From assembly GCA_030512335.1 (NCBI GenBank), contig JAULSU010000006.1, positions 3,596,001-3,660,000 on the forward strand: 64,000 nucleotides of DNA, in the 5' to 3' direction. This document shows positions 11,601 through 21,453 of this stretch, piece by piece. The DNA comes from Immersiella caudata. Taxonomy: Eukaryota; Ascomycota; Sordariomycetes; Sordariales; Lasiosphaeriaceae. How positions within the stretch are numbered: the stretch's first letter is position 1; every line of letters starts with the position of its first letter. The position numbers were made by a program, and so were the translations under genes. Under the pieces are notes generated by a model. That model did not search any database and was not told the origin of the DNA. It saw only the letters and a program-made list of their open reading frames with translations.

Positions 11601-12333
11601 AGCGTGCTGAATAGCCGACTATCCAGTTCCACTTGAGAGAACGGTTCCAGTACTTGGATCGCGACCTCGAGTTAGCATGCTTTCGCCCAACAATAAAGGT
11701 AACGCGCTCTCACAATAGTCGAAAGCGTTCATGAAAGACAGCCATGGCATGTTCCCTGGCCACATATGGGGCACAGAATCAGACGGCGGTGTTTGTACTA
11801 TTATCTGAAAGTCGTTCGAATTGTTTGGGGGTGTGAGCGCTACATGGCGGTCAGCTCGCTATCTTGGAGCCCAACGAGGTTCTCCGCTCTAGTCGCCGAC
11901 GAGACAGAAGGAAAAGTGGCGACTTACAGTCTCCTTGGAGAGTTTTCGCATATCTAGCAATAGCCTTGTTGACTTTCTTTGTCGGCAGGACAACATCCCC
12001 GCACACGACCTGGCTGTTTTTCTTGCCGACACGAGTCCTCTGGCATATTTGATGCGCGACGTACTTCCAGACTTTGGGCGGCAAGTTTTTGCGGAAGCGC
12101 CATTGCTTAAGCTTGTATTCGAGTTGGTCAGGCCTATCAACCCCAGATCATCAGCGATCCTTCCAAGATGCGAATCCGAGTCAGGGGGAGAGAAACGGGA
12201 GCTCGTACGTGATGCGGATGTTGCGCGCGGCCTTGATTGCTGCCACAACCTCCACGAGGGTTTTGCTCTCGGCGAGATACAATTGCCAAATTTCTGGCTT
12301 CAATGCTCCCCAATCAATCGACTGTTGCTCCAT
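8651..12333 (-). CDS. Clr5-domain ankyrin-repeat protein, four exons
   Basis: Exons 12333-12209, 12133-11928, 11839-11714 and 11652-8651 give about 1152 aa. Introns are 75, 88 and 61 nt with GTACGA, GTAAGT and GTGAGA donors and a TGCTAAC branch in the last. The N-terminus is a Clr5 domain split by intron 1: LKPEIWQLYLAESKTLVEVV, then TPDQLEYKLKQWRFRKNLPP. A linker with PHMWPGNMPWLSF follows, as is usual in Clr5-ankyrin proteins. From about residue 290 to 1020 there are some fifteen ankyrin repeats, for example KSALWEAVYVERSDVCNLLF, NKELVRLLLSKGADVN and TALEGSAEHGRLDMIQLLLS. The acidic C-terminus has no domain. Clr5 is named after a fission yeast silencing factor; in filamentous fungi such proteins are expanded, variable and functionally mostly unknown, often near NLR genes as here. 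The frame is open throughout, so the gene is probably intact. Confidence 0.8.
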
Positions 12334-12565
12334 TCCGAGACGCAGGGGAGGGATGGGCGGGATCGCGTACTTTCGAGACTCTTCGTCATCGTGTGCTGCC
12401 AGGCGCAGGACAGAGTTCGAGGAAGACGCAGAGACACTATGAAAAATGCAAGTCGGGCGGGAAGGGGGAGAGAAAGTGGGGTGATTTCGCTCGACGCATG
12501 CTCGGAGAGCCTGGTAGGCCGTGATTGGGCGCTCTTGCCTGCAGGAGCGGGCGGAACTGGCGGCG

Positions 12566-12584
12566 TCCAAAATCTGAATGCATG
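12566..12584 (+). repeat. direct repeat copy 1 (TCCAAAATCTGAATGCATG)
   Basis: Identical to copy 2 at 12656 and one base different from copy 3 at 12894. All copies are in the same orientation. The 3' half contains the palindrome ATGCAT. Confidence 0.9.
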
Positions 12585-12655
12585 AGCTCCCTGTCTTGCA
12601 TGCCATGCGAATCACCTGACCACTCCCGCGTCTGGATTTCCCCTGGGGGCTTTTT

Positions 12656-12674
12656 TCCAAAATCTGAATGCATG
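12656..12674 (+). repeat. direct repeat copy 2
   Basis: Same 19-bp word as copy 1, starting 90 bp after it. Flanking GAGCTC is also shared with copy 1, apart from one inserted G. Confidence 0.9.
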
Positions 12675-12893
12675 GAGCTCACCGAATTCGCCCAGATTCC
12701 GCGCATCGACTGAAGAGCACATGATTTGGCACGTTGCGGCCAGGCCGGCTCGTCGAGATGCATGGCTGCGTCGTTCCTGCCCGCCCAACCAATGATAAGC
12801 AGCCCTCCAGAAAATCGAGGTAGGTTTGCACCAAATGGACCACCCAGAAACAAAAGACTCCTTATCCGGGCCAGTTGGAAGTGCCTCTTCAAA

Positions 12894-12912
12894 TCCAAAA
12901 TCCGAATGCATG
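12894..12912 (+). repeat. direct repeat copy 3 (one mismatch)
   Basis: Reads TCCAAAATCCGAATGCATG, a C for T against copies 1 and 2. It starts 238 bp after copy 2. Confidence 0.85.
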
Positions 12913-13940
12913 AAAAGAGCCGCTCCAACAGACACAGAATGAAGCCTCTGCTGGAGGGCACCTAAGTATATATTTGCTCTGAGATGCTCCTTCCTCCAGC
13001 TCTCCTGAGTCTTTCTCCCCCCAACGAAATCAGACGTCTTCCATCAATTGGCGTCACCCCCCTCTCAACACACGTCGGCGTAATCATCTCAAGCCACCTG
13101 CAAGTCACGATGTCAAACCACCAAGGCGCGTTGAACACTCCCAACCGCCAGGTCAGTCACCACTTACCAGCTGCCGCCAGCTGGCTGACCGTCAACCGCC
13201 CTTGGGCAACGCAACAATACTTGCACGCACCTCGGCAGACTCAGCAATCGGGTGCAAAGCCATCACCCACCGATACGTGGCTTCTCCAAGAGAAATCCGA
13301 CCCGTACCACATTATAGGACAAGTGCGACCTTCAGGGCTGGCGGATGCGACACCGGGTGCGGGCGGGCCCGGAACCTAAGCTTCGACGCGGGCAACTAGA
13401 GGCGAATCATTGCCGAATGAGCGGGACGGAAGACATCGATGAGGAAAAGCCAGAACTTCAATACAGGACAGTCCCATGTACTTTTGGCGCGCCGTGAGGT
13501 TCTCGTCGACACGCGGGATCGGGGTGGATCACCGATACTTGGCACGGGCTCCATCGCCGATCTGCGCCGGTCGGAGCCTTGCGTAATGGTGTTGGCATTT
13601 CGCAGTGTGACGAGAGATGGTTTTCTGTGGGATGACTTGTGTTGCCTTATTAGTTCCAGAAACATATATTCCACCGCCATTGCCCCTTTTTCCACTTTGA
13701 GCAACATCCAAATTCTCACAACCCTCTCCGTTTTAACTTTCGAGTGATTCGAGTCATAAGCTCGACCTTTCCGACAAGAGTAACAACAACGGACGGGATT
13801 AGGCGTGGCATCCCAGCATCTAACCTTCTTCTCCCACGAACCCAAATAACCCTTCTCGGTCCCGCTCCAACTCCTTCGGCCTTCATCCCCACCCCGTCTC
13901 GCACCACAGCCACTACCACTACCACCAAACAAACACCAAA

Positions 13941-14837
13941 ATGACAAAGACTCCATACCAAACAGGCCTTGCCACCCGCCTCGCATCCCGCTCCCAAACT
14001 CTCACCTCCAAAACCTCCGGCCTCGCCCCGTCCCACCTCCAAGCCAACCTCATCGTCCTCCCCGCGCGCTACGCCCCCTCCTTCCGCCTCCTTTGCCAAC
14101 GCAATCCCGTTCCCTGCCCTCTCCTCGCCGAATCCTCCTCCCCGGGATCTTTCTCCTCTCTGACCTCCTTCCTCCGACCCACACCCACTTCAAAACCGGT
14201 GAACCTAGCAAAGGACATCGACCTCCGCCACGACGCGCCCAAGTACATCATCTACCGCGACGGCAAGCCCGTTGAGGAAGTTGCCGACCTCTCCGCCCAC
14301 TGGGGACCAGACCACGTCGGTTTCCTAATCGGCTGTTCGTACTCCTTTGAAGAAGCGCTCGCTTCCGCAGGACTACCACCCCGACATATAGTCCAAGGGA
14401 GGAATGTACCAATGTATCGGACCAAGTTGCCACTTTGCCCCGCCGGGGTGTTCACGGGGGGAACGTACGTGGTGAGTATGTGGCCGTATCGGGCGGAAGA
14501 TGTGGAGAAGGTGAGGGAGGTTACGAGACGGTACGTGGCTACGCATGGAGAGCCGATTGCGTGGGGGTGGGAGGAGGTGAGGAGGTTGGGGATTGAAGAT
14601 GTGTCGCGGCCGGAGTGGGGGGATGCGCCGTTGATGGGGGATGGGGAGGGGGTGCTTGCAGAGGGGAATGATGAGGGGGTGGTTCCGGTGTTTTGGGGGT
14701 GTGGTGTAACGCCGCAAGAGGCGGTGATGAGGGCGGGATTGGAGGGAATGGTTATGGGGCATGCGCCGGGGCATATGGTTGTGTTGGATGTGAAGGATCA
14801 TGAGGTTTTCGGACCGGAAGATGTGTTGGAGGGTTGA
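13941..14837 (+). CDS. D-glutamate cyclase-like / DUF1445 (UPF0317) protein
   Basis: A single-exon gene of 298 aa. It matches the DUF1445 family over its length: HLQANLIVLPARYAPSFRLL near the N-terminus, then DIDLRHDAPKYIIYRDG, the signature HVGFLIGCSYSFEEAL near residue 128, NVPMYRTKLPLCPAGVFTGG near 165, and the end WGCGVTPQEAV ... GHAPGHMVVLD. In animals the equivalent region of DGLUCY is a mitochondrial D-glutamate cyclase making 5-oxo-D-proline; bacterial members were annotated as putative hydro-lyases. The first 20 residues (MTKTPYQTGLATRLASRSQ) are basic and Ser/Thr-rich, so a mitochondrial location is possible. The third-position GC bias drops at the 3' end (GGG/GAG-rich), but no break is seen. 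Upstream, 13700-13940 is pyrimidine-rich as in fungal promoters. Confidence 0.88.
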   Translation: MTKTPYQTGLATRLASRSQTLTSKTSGLAPSHLQANLIVLPARYAPSFRLLCQRNPVPCPLLAESSSPGSFSSLTSFLRPTPTSKPVNLAKDIDLRHDAPKYIIYRDGKPVEEVADLSAHWGPDHVGFLIGCSYSFEEALASAGLPPRHIVQGRNVPMYRTKLPLCPAGVFTGGTYVVSMWPYRAEDVEKVREVTRRYVATHGEPIAWGWEEVRRLGIEDVSRPEWGDAPLMGDGEGVLAEGNDEGVVPVFWGCGVTPQEAVMRAGLEGMVMGHAPGHMVVLDVKDHEVFGPEDVLEG

Positions 14838-14867
14838 AACTTGAAGTTGCCAAGATTGAAAGAGAAC

Positions 14868-16470
14868 TTATCGGTCCTCCTCGGACGAGATTGGATGGTC
14901 GGATTCCTCCTCTTCCTTAATCTGAGGCGACAGCAGGGCACACAGCATTTCCGCCTCAACGCAAAATGATATAGCGTGATCCGGATAGTCCAACCTTTTC
15001 GTGCTTGGCCAGGACCCAGTAGGCAAGTTGTCCACCATCATCAACAGCCATGCCAACGATTTGGTAGCAGTTCGATTAGACGGCCCCTTATCCTTCTGAA
15101 TCCACATTTGGCCCATTTTTGTCCACCTGAGCACGAGCATGATGTTTGCTTTTGGAAGGCGGCATATGGTGTCCATCGCCTTCAGGTTTCCCTCACAACA
15201 CCAAAGGAGCAGCCTTGGGCCTCCCAATCCACTGGCATCAACTGATACAACCTATTCTCGCCTTTGGGACAGTGCGGGAGGTCGCCAGGGATATGCTTCC
15301 ATTCTTCCTGGAGACCGCAGGCGAGCTGGCGATCGTCCTTCGTTTGGTAAGTGGCCTGAGGAGGCGCTCCAACGGGAGAGAAGATCCTGAAACAGGGTGA
15401 TTCGGCATTTTTTGGCTCTCAGCAGTATGCGAATAAGATGTTCGTTCGCTTTCATGTCGATGCCCTTTTTCCCGTTCTTTCTCATGCAACCTGTCCAATT
15501 GTCTGCTTCAGCGAGGCTGTCGATGCGCTGCGTTGGCGTTGGTCCGATGTGCGCAACGACCCCTACGAGTCTGAGGGGAAGCCAGAGCTACGCATTGGAC
15601 TTTAGGCCAGGACGCGATGCCAGCTCGCTTGGGCCCCCCAAATCGTTCATCATCAGCAGAGCAAGCCCAGGGAGATCGGGTTGCGTTTGGTCCACACTCT
15701 CAAGGAAAGTCAACGTGTTCGACCAGACCTCGAAAAGGGACTTTTCGTGATCGACAGGAAAGCCGTAATAGTCGTCGGCAAGGCCGGCCAGGCCGTAGAC
15801 CTTGTCGCGTGGGTTTTGGCACAAAGCAGTGTGATCGGTTCGAGTAATGACCGTAAACTGTGTGAACCATGACACTTCCCCCGTAACTACTTGTCCAGAC
15901 GAAGAGGGCCAGTGTCCTCCGTGTCATTCTCGGAAGTGCGGCTTTCCCAGAGACGATCCCTGAGCTGCGCCTCTGTCGAGCGGACCATCTCGATGAACTC
16001 TTCCCAGTCAAGTTCGAAGTCCTGATGCTGAAAGAGGTTTTTGGCGGCGGGGATTTGTGAATCAGACCGACAGGTCTGGTAGTAGACTCGTATGCGGGCC
16101 GCGTTGCCGATCTCTTGAATCACCCATAGTCGTTGCCAGTACCCGTCCTCGGAGAGCAGCTTGGGAACCAACAGCATCATCGCCGCTTGCTCGTTGAACT
16201 GACCAACTTGGTTCTCGGCTCTGTGAAGGGTTCAGTTTTGCGGTTGTTGAAACGGGCGAGCGCCGCGTATTCTTGTATTCCTACAGCTAGGCCGGCTCGT
16301 CAGCGGGTGGCAAGCAAACCCGGGAATTTGGGTTTTACCAACGTTGGGGATACCCTCTTGCTTCCCAGCTAGACCAAGACGGTACCAGCCCGGAAATAGA
16401 TGTGAGGCATGAGGCGAATCTCCCTGTTTTTCTCGTGCATGTCATCTTGTGCGACAGCGATTGGAGTGCA
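14868..16470 (-). pseudogene. broken HET (heterokaryon incompatibility) domain gene
   Basis: HET signatures are spread over several frames on the minus strand: AQDDMHEKNREIRLMPHIYF and RAGTVLV near 16455-16372, then EDGYWQRLWVIQEIGNAARI at about 16150, CQNPRDKVYGLAGLADDYYG at about 15810, and a tail with LVGVVAHIGPTP near 15560. The conserved Trp of the VxVWLG motif is a TAG codon at 16369-16371. Further in-frame TAG codons interrupt at about 15887 and 15588, and the frame shifts between the WVIQEIG and PRDKVYG blocks. A real intron may lie between 16350 and 16217. The first HET block (the YVWG region) is unreadable. Stop types TGG-to-TAG and CAG-to-TAG fit RIP. HET proteins trigger cell death on fusion of unlike strains; this copy is very probably dead. 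Confidence 0.75.
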
Positions 16471-16896
16471 TGGCGGGCAGCTAGCTACAGCATTGGGCAT
16501 CGACGGTGCCGAGCTGCAGAGAACTTGTGCAAAGGAGACGCCTGCTCAACCGGAATTGGGGCAGAATGAAAAACGGCTGTCTGATGAACTCAGCAGCCCG
16601 AAGAGGGAAAGGCTGATCGACATCACAGCCGTTGTAGTTAAAATACGCCTAACCAGATGCCGGGAAGGATTGAAATAATTGCAGGAAATCGGGCTGTCAC
16701 AGACTTGCAAGGAAGGAGCGTCAGCCGCACTCAGGGGCAGGCTGGGCATTAGTCCTTCGGGAACCCGTGCCGTGACCGATAGGTAAATTGGTGCCTCGCG
16801 CTGCTAAAACCTGTGAGCTGCTCTTTCTCCATCCAATGTCGTCCGCAACAGAAACCGCACGTATCGACGCGACCTCAACCAAACATTGGTGAGCCC
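16471..16896. other. intergenic / decayed 5' end of the HET gene
   Basis: Divergent region between the HET relic and the DUF3176 gene. It may contain the decayed HET N-terminus and the DUF3176 promoter; nothing readable. Confidence 0.4.
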
Positions 16897-18999
16897 ATGG
16901 CGTTCCCACAAGAGTACACCCCTCTCGGGACCGAGCAGTACGGGTCCGACGGGGATCCCAAGGTCGACTCGACCCACCACGACGGGCCAGCGAAGGAAAG
17001 CGCCGCCAGAGGAGAGACTTGGAGAACGGGCTTCTGGAGACGGCTCCCAATGCTGGCCCTTCTCAGCGCGCTCTGCACCCTTCTCAGCACCGTGGCATGC
17101 GCTGTTGCGTTGCGAGCATCCGATGGTGCAAACACCGAAGACTGGCAGGTGGCGCCATCAGTTCTGGTCTCCATCTTCACGGCCTTTGGCAATGCAGCGC
17201 TCCGCTTGGCTCTCGCTGAAGGGTTCCAGATGGCATGGTGGACCCGCGTCACGGAAAAGCCGCGCACCATCACCCGACTGCACGAGTACTACCAGCACGG
17301 CACCAGCGCGCTCTCGGCCGGCCTATCTCTGCGACACCCCAGCTTCATCGGCGTTGCGTCGCTGCTGGTAACAATTCTGGCCATCGATGGCCCTCTCCTG
17401 CAGCGGGCCTCCTCGACAGCCTTGGTCGTGCGCTCGGCAAATGCGACGCCCGTGGCCATGACGCTCGGCAAAGAGCTCCCCTATGGCTTCACGGGGGTCG
17501 TGTTCTCACATCACGGCCGGGACACTGCCAGTCGATCGCTCTTGAGTGAAGACTTTACCGCCGTGTTCGACGACTACAGCCAACGACGGCCCATCCTTGC
17601 CACCCACACCCTGGGTTCCGGTTGCCGCGGCATCTGCGAAGGCGAGATTGAAGCCTCGGGCCTCTGGAAGACGTGCAACTCGTCCGAGGAAAATGTCGTG
17701 ACGCCTTTGATGAACGAAACCCAGGCGCGACGGGCCCTTCTCAACCGTACTCTCTTCGGCGTCGAATGGAAGCACGTCACGAGGACCCCCCCTTTCATCA
17801 CGGTCGATGTCGGCCAGACGCCGATTAACGGGGCCCGCAACCCTGACAACATACCCTACGTCATTCTGAATATCACCTACTCCCCTCCGCCGGCTAACGG
17901 GTCTCGGTCTATCTTTACGCATACCTGCCGCTTGTACTCCGGCACGAGCCGCTACCCGATCCGCATCAATAACGATACCGCACAAGGCTCATCCGGCATT
18001 GTCCCCAACGCCATCACCCTCACGGGCTCCTCAGTCTTCATTCCCGGTACTATGCAAGACGTCTTCGATTCCGTCGCCTCCCTCAACCTGGCCCCGACTG
18101 TCGAGGGCCCCGATCCCAGCCAACCCTACCGCCTGTCCCTGAATATTGACCCGTACTTCTTCCGTCACCCAACCTGCATCCGCGACGACTGTCCCATCTT
18201 CGAGACTCTCGGCGGCCTGGCCTCCGCCATGGAGGGCATGCTGTCCGCTCGTGCCTTCATCTCTGGCTCTCACATGTCCTACCTAACCACGATCATGACA
18301 GGCGCCTTGTCCAACCAACTCGTCCGCTCCCTGTCCATCGGCGGCGTTGCCACATTCAGAAAAACAGATAATGGACGAGACATTACTGGTGACCCATTCA
18401 TGGATGGCGTAGGATGGGATGATCCCACTGACCAAATCGTGCAAGCCCTGGATGAAGTCATGTTTCGCACCGCAGTCGCCACCTCCCAAACTGACGTCTT
18501 GCGCAACGTGTCCTGGATGTATGCAAACAGACACTTCGACCGGGTCGATGCACCGCCTAGGAACGGATCAGACGCTGACAAGTACCGCATCATGCCGGCA
18601 CAGCAACAAATCCTCATGCGTCAAACATATACAATCCAAGTTTTCAGGTCCAACTACGCCTTCCTAGCAGGAGGAATAGCAGTCATGGTAATCGCGACCC
18701 TCGGTGTGCTTCCTCTGTTCTACGGGTTCTGGACTCTGGGCAGGTCGATGAGTTTGAGCCCGGTAGAGACAGCAAAGGCGTTTGGAGCACCCATGTTAGA
18801 AGGAAGTGGTGGTCGTGTTACGGCAGATGGAATCGCAGAATCAGAGGTTGGGAGGATGAAGGTAAGATATGGAGAAGTGGTTTCGAGGATGGCGTCAGGC
18901 ACAGGGGCGATGGGGGCGGAAGGGAGAGGGGAGCTCAGGTTGAGGTTAGGGAGGGAAGAGGAGGTGACAGGGCCAGTTGCGGGGAGGGTTTACTTGTAG
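16897..18999 (+). CDS. DUF3176 family integral membrane protein
   Basis: A single exon; starting at MAFPQEYTPLG (16897) gives 700 aa. An upstream in-frame ATG at 16813 is less likely, since the family starts with a short polar tail followed by a Trp-rich first helix. The family pattern is clear: FWRRLPMLALLSALCTLLS is the first membrane helix (about 49-72), then FTAFGNAALRLALAEGFQMA, the LHEYYQHGTSA loop, LRHPSFIGVASLLVTILA, a large Asn-glycosylation-rich extracellular domain with Cys residues, and a last helix SNYAFLAGGIAVMVIATLG near 590-620 followed by FYGFWTLGRSMSLSPVETAK. DUF3176 proteins are expanded in filamentous ascomycetes; their function is unknown. The gene is open throughout. Confidence 0.88.
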   Translation: MAFPQEYTPLGTEQYGSDGDPKVDSTHHDGPAKESAARGETWRTGFWRRLPMLALLSALCTLLSTVACAVALRASDGANTEDWQVAPSVLVSIFTAFGNAALRLALAEGFQMAWWTRVTEKPRTITRLHEYYQHGTSALSAGLSLRHPSFIGVASLLVTILAIDGPLLQRASSTALVVRSANATPVAMTLGKELPYGFTGVVFSHHGRDTASRSLLSEDFTAVFDDYSQRRPILATHTLGSGCRGICEGEIEASGLWKTCNSSEENVVTPLMNETQARRALLNRTLFGVEWKHVTRTPPFITVDVGQTPINGARNPDNIPYVILNITYSPPPANGSRSIFTHTCRLYSGTSRYPIRINNDTAQGSSGIVPNAITLTGSSVFIPGTMQDVFDSVASLNLAPTVEGPDPSQPYRLSLNIDPYFFRHPTCIRDDCPIFETLGGLASAMEGMLSARAFISGSHMSYLTTIMTGALSNQLVRSLSIGGVATFRKTDNGRDITGDPFMDGVGWDDPTDQIVQALDEVMFRTAVATSQTDVLRNVSWMYANRHFDRVDAPPRNGSDADKYRIMPAQQQILMRQTYTIQVFRSNYAFLAGGIAVMVIATLGVLPLFYGFWTLGRSMSLSPVETAKAFGAPMLEGSGGRVTADGIAESEVGRMKVRYGEVVSRMASGTGAMGAEGRGELRLRLGREEEVTGPVAGRVYL

Positions 19000-19344
19000 T
19001 TGAGGGTATTAGGTCGAGGGTTCGCGGCCTTGTCTTTGTACTGTCGTCAATATCCACATCACTTCGACATTCAAACCATTTCTCACACCTCACTGCGATG
19101 ACCCACGCCAAAGGTAAAGACTTTACCAAGGCAAAGCCACCAAACAGAAGTAGCGTTTCTTCTTGTCATTAGTGTCTCTAGACGGCCTACTGGCGCAAAT
19201 TTTGCATTACCGGGCCTGTCTTCTCGGTGCAGTGATGACAGGGGTTCGGGCCAACGACGAGGTCGGGATTCTCTGTAAGAGTAGACTTGCTCCGGCCGCA
19301 GTCCAAGGCTCGAACGGTGGACTCGGAGTTGAAATCGGCTGATT
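19000..19344. other. intergenic / decayed
   Basis: Follows DUF3176. It may include decayed upstream parts of the GMC relic, but I cannot read any of it with confidence. Confidence 0.4.
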
Positions 19345-19663
19345 CGATGGAGCAGGCGAAGATTAATCTCAATCTCTTTGCGGATGAGTTGGATATTGTG
19401 GCGATGAGGGAGGGGTTGGGGTGGGTGGGTGGATGATGTGTTAATGACGGGGAGGGGATAAGGGAGAAAGATTATTGGGGAGGATTATCCGTGGGCCATG
19501 CCGAGGGATTCGGATGAGGCGATGGGGAGGATGATATTGGAGAGAGCGCAGACGGGGTTTCGTAAGTTTTATGGACTGTCAACAAAGAGTGTGTTTGCTG
19601 TGTGCTGACAATAGGTACACAGATTACATCAAGGCCGCGTACCCTGATCTGTATTTGGTTTGA
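19345..19663 (+). pseudogene. C-terminal relic of a GMC oxidoreductase
   Basis: The plus strand reads KINLNLFADELDIVAMREGL near 19360-19420, then after a frame change and a TAA, KIIGEDYPWAMPRDSDEAM near 19468-19525 and ILERAQTGF, followed by a plausible intron (GTAAGT donor, CTGACAATAG) and a short end IKAAYPDLYLV with a stop at 19663. These blocks follow the C-terminal order of fungal glucose-methanol-choline oxidoreductases, where the segment after QTGFH would be the catalytic His region; here the family ending is missing. The upstream FAD-binding part is absent. Two frame breaks and a TAA make it a relic. Assignment is from memory of the family pattern. Confidence 0.5.
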
Positions 19664-19800
19664 GGGGGAGCAGTATCGCGGTTCAATTCACCCCTGTTGA
19701 TGTCTATTTCCCATTTTCCCCAGGCCTCATTACTCTGGTATCAAAGGGAAGCCACCGCGATTTTCCCTAAGGCTAACTAGGTATTCATTCTGACTAGTAG

Positions 19801-20902
19801 CTACATCGATTTCTCAAAGTCGGACACCGTCAGCCCGTTCAAGAGTTCAGGGGACTTAGGGTTCGCCGCGCCGACAGCTCCGCCATACGGAGCCTTCTTG
19901 TCACCGGCTTTCCCCCCTCCCTCGTAAGGCTGGAGGTTTTTGCAAAGGTGCGGGGTGTGTTCGTGGTCTAGTTCGTCCATCTCACGAGGGCAGAAGCCTC
20001 CTGGTGGCATACCGCACCTCTGCAATCGAGGCCTTATCGTACCAGGTCACCCAGGTTCCAAATCTGGACCCAAGTCGACCGAAAAAAAAAAAAAAAAAAA
20101 GCCGCAGTGCGAGTTAATACAGACGATAGGGCAGTCTGCTTCGGACGGCTCGAGGCTGCCGTGGTAACCCACGAGAGCTTCTAACTGTTGATGAACTCTG
20201 TCAATCACATCGAACCTTTTTTGGCCTATTTGTTGTAAATGGCAGGTACATTTCATCAGCAAACCTTCAGAAACTACGAAAATAGGGCTGTAAACGTGCT
20301 GATGATTCCATCTAGCGCTGGGAGATCAGGGGGGCATATAATCTGCCCCCTGGTGTGGAGGAGAACGCTCTTGAAGGCCGTTTCAAACGCGGCCGCATCC
20401 CTGGCGACCCTAGATATATACATTACGTATATGTTGAGTTTGCTGGAGTCCTCTATTCACCGCCCGACACCCGATCTGAACCCTTTGGTATAGTAGTCCA
20501 GCCGGTCGCCAAGCGCCACTCGAGGGAGCACTTCCGGGCGATGTCGTACAGCACGTGCAGGCTGACCGTTTCTGGAACCTTGGAGGCAAAGTGCAGTTTC
20601 GTCATGAGAATCGCCATTGCCTCGACGCTGCACATGGACACGCCGCTAAAAATGACCTCGCAAGTGCTGTTATCGTCTCTGCTCGCCTTTTGGAGTCCCG
20701 CTTTAAAATAGGATGAGGCGGCTTCTAGAATTGCCGAAGACAGTCGAAATTTCACAGGCTTCACTTCGTCGGCATCCTGGACCTGTTTGTGCCCATTGCG
20801 TCGTATCGTTGGCGATGGCGATGGCCATGCGTCATAGCGCACCCTTTTCCCATGGTCGTGGTCTATTGCGTGGCGGTGAGGGAATCTCGGGAGCTTCATC
20901 AC
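19801..20902 (-). pseudogene. decayed fungal BTB/POZ-domain gene
   Basis: The first block (20902-20500) reads KPVKFRLSSAILEAASSYFK, VSMCSVEAMAILMTKLHFAS and LHVLYDIARKCSLEW, the core of fungal BTB proteins. The frame then shifts; GDRLDYYTKGFRSG and, after a TGA where the family has Trp, YISRVARDAAAFETAFKSVL continue the helical C-terminal part in another frame. Further fragments are QIGQKRFDVIDRVHQQLEAL near 20215 and a tail ending NGLTVSDFEKSM at 19801. A 19-base A tract (20082-20100) interrupts the end. Several frame changes plus a TGG-to-TGA type stop indicate a dead gene; some of the changes might be unrecognised introns. Fungal BTB proteins of this kind have no assigned function. Confidence 0.55.
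20082..20100. repeat. A19 homopolymer
   Basis: Nineteen consecutive A on the plus strand, within the BTB relic. Confidence 0.95.
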
Positions 20903-21453
20903 CCTCTTGCAGCAGGGATACCCATTGGCTCAAGCGCAAATTCCCACATCTAGTGAACAAAGCCGGTGATCTCAACAGCCTCCACTAATGCTATCCGATG
21001 TTTCTATCCCACACCGGCCTGCAGATTCTCAGCAGCAGACATTACCGTGACACGTCACAACCAGGGCTGATATCCGGTTCCAAAAGTTGCTTCTGCGGCT
21101 CCAATTGCAGCTGCAGGTCTCACATCTCATTCCCCATTCCTCGAGCGGGCCTATCAGGGTCGTCCGTAAAAATGTCGTGTAACTGTGACGGCTGTCCCCA
21201 AAAGGACTTTTTGCCAGGGTGGGACTTGCCGGTGTTCTTCGGGGGGTTTTCGGGAAGCGCTGCACAATCTGCGACTGAGACATTTGGGTTTACCGTTTTG
21301 GGGGATCGACGTCAACCGATAGTTGTGAACTCAAGTTTCTCCGAACGATGTGAATCTGCCCCCAACTCCTTGTCCGTACACTGACCCTCGACCTTTTTGC
21401 GCAGGGATGCTTGCCCGTTGCCGAACCCAAATACCCGTCGTCTTATTGCATCA
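20903..21453. other. intergenic
   Basis: Upstream of the BTB relic and 3' flank of the NACHT-TPR gene. Open frames are present on both strands but none resembles a protein. Confidence 0.4.

Larger units (their letters stand above)
12334..13940. other. long intergenic stretch with direct repeats
   Basis: Holds three copies of a 19-bp word (listed separately) and a possible promoter: a TATATAT motif near 12967, a pyrimidine-rich stretch to 13020, and a possible first exon at 13110-13151 (ATG TCA AAC CAC CAA ...) ending before GTCAGT. No downstream exon could be recognised, so this may be the 5' end of a lost gene. Confidence 0.4.
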
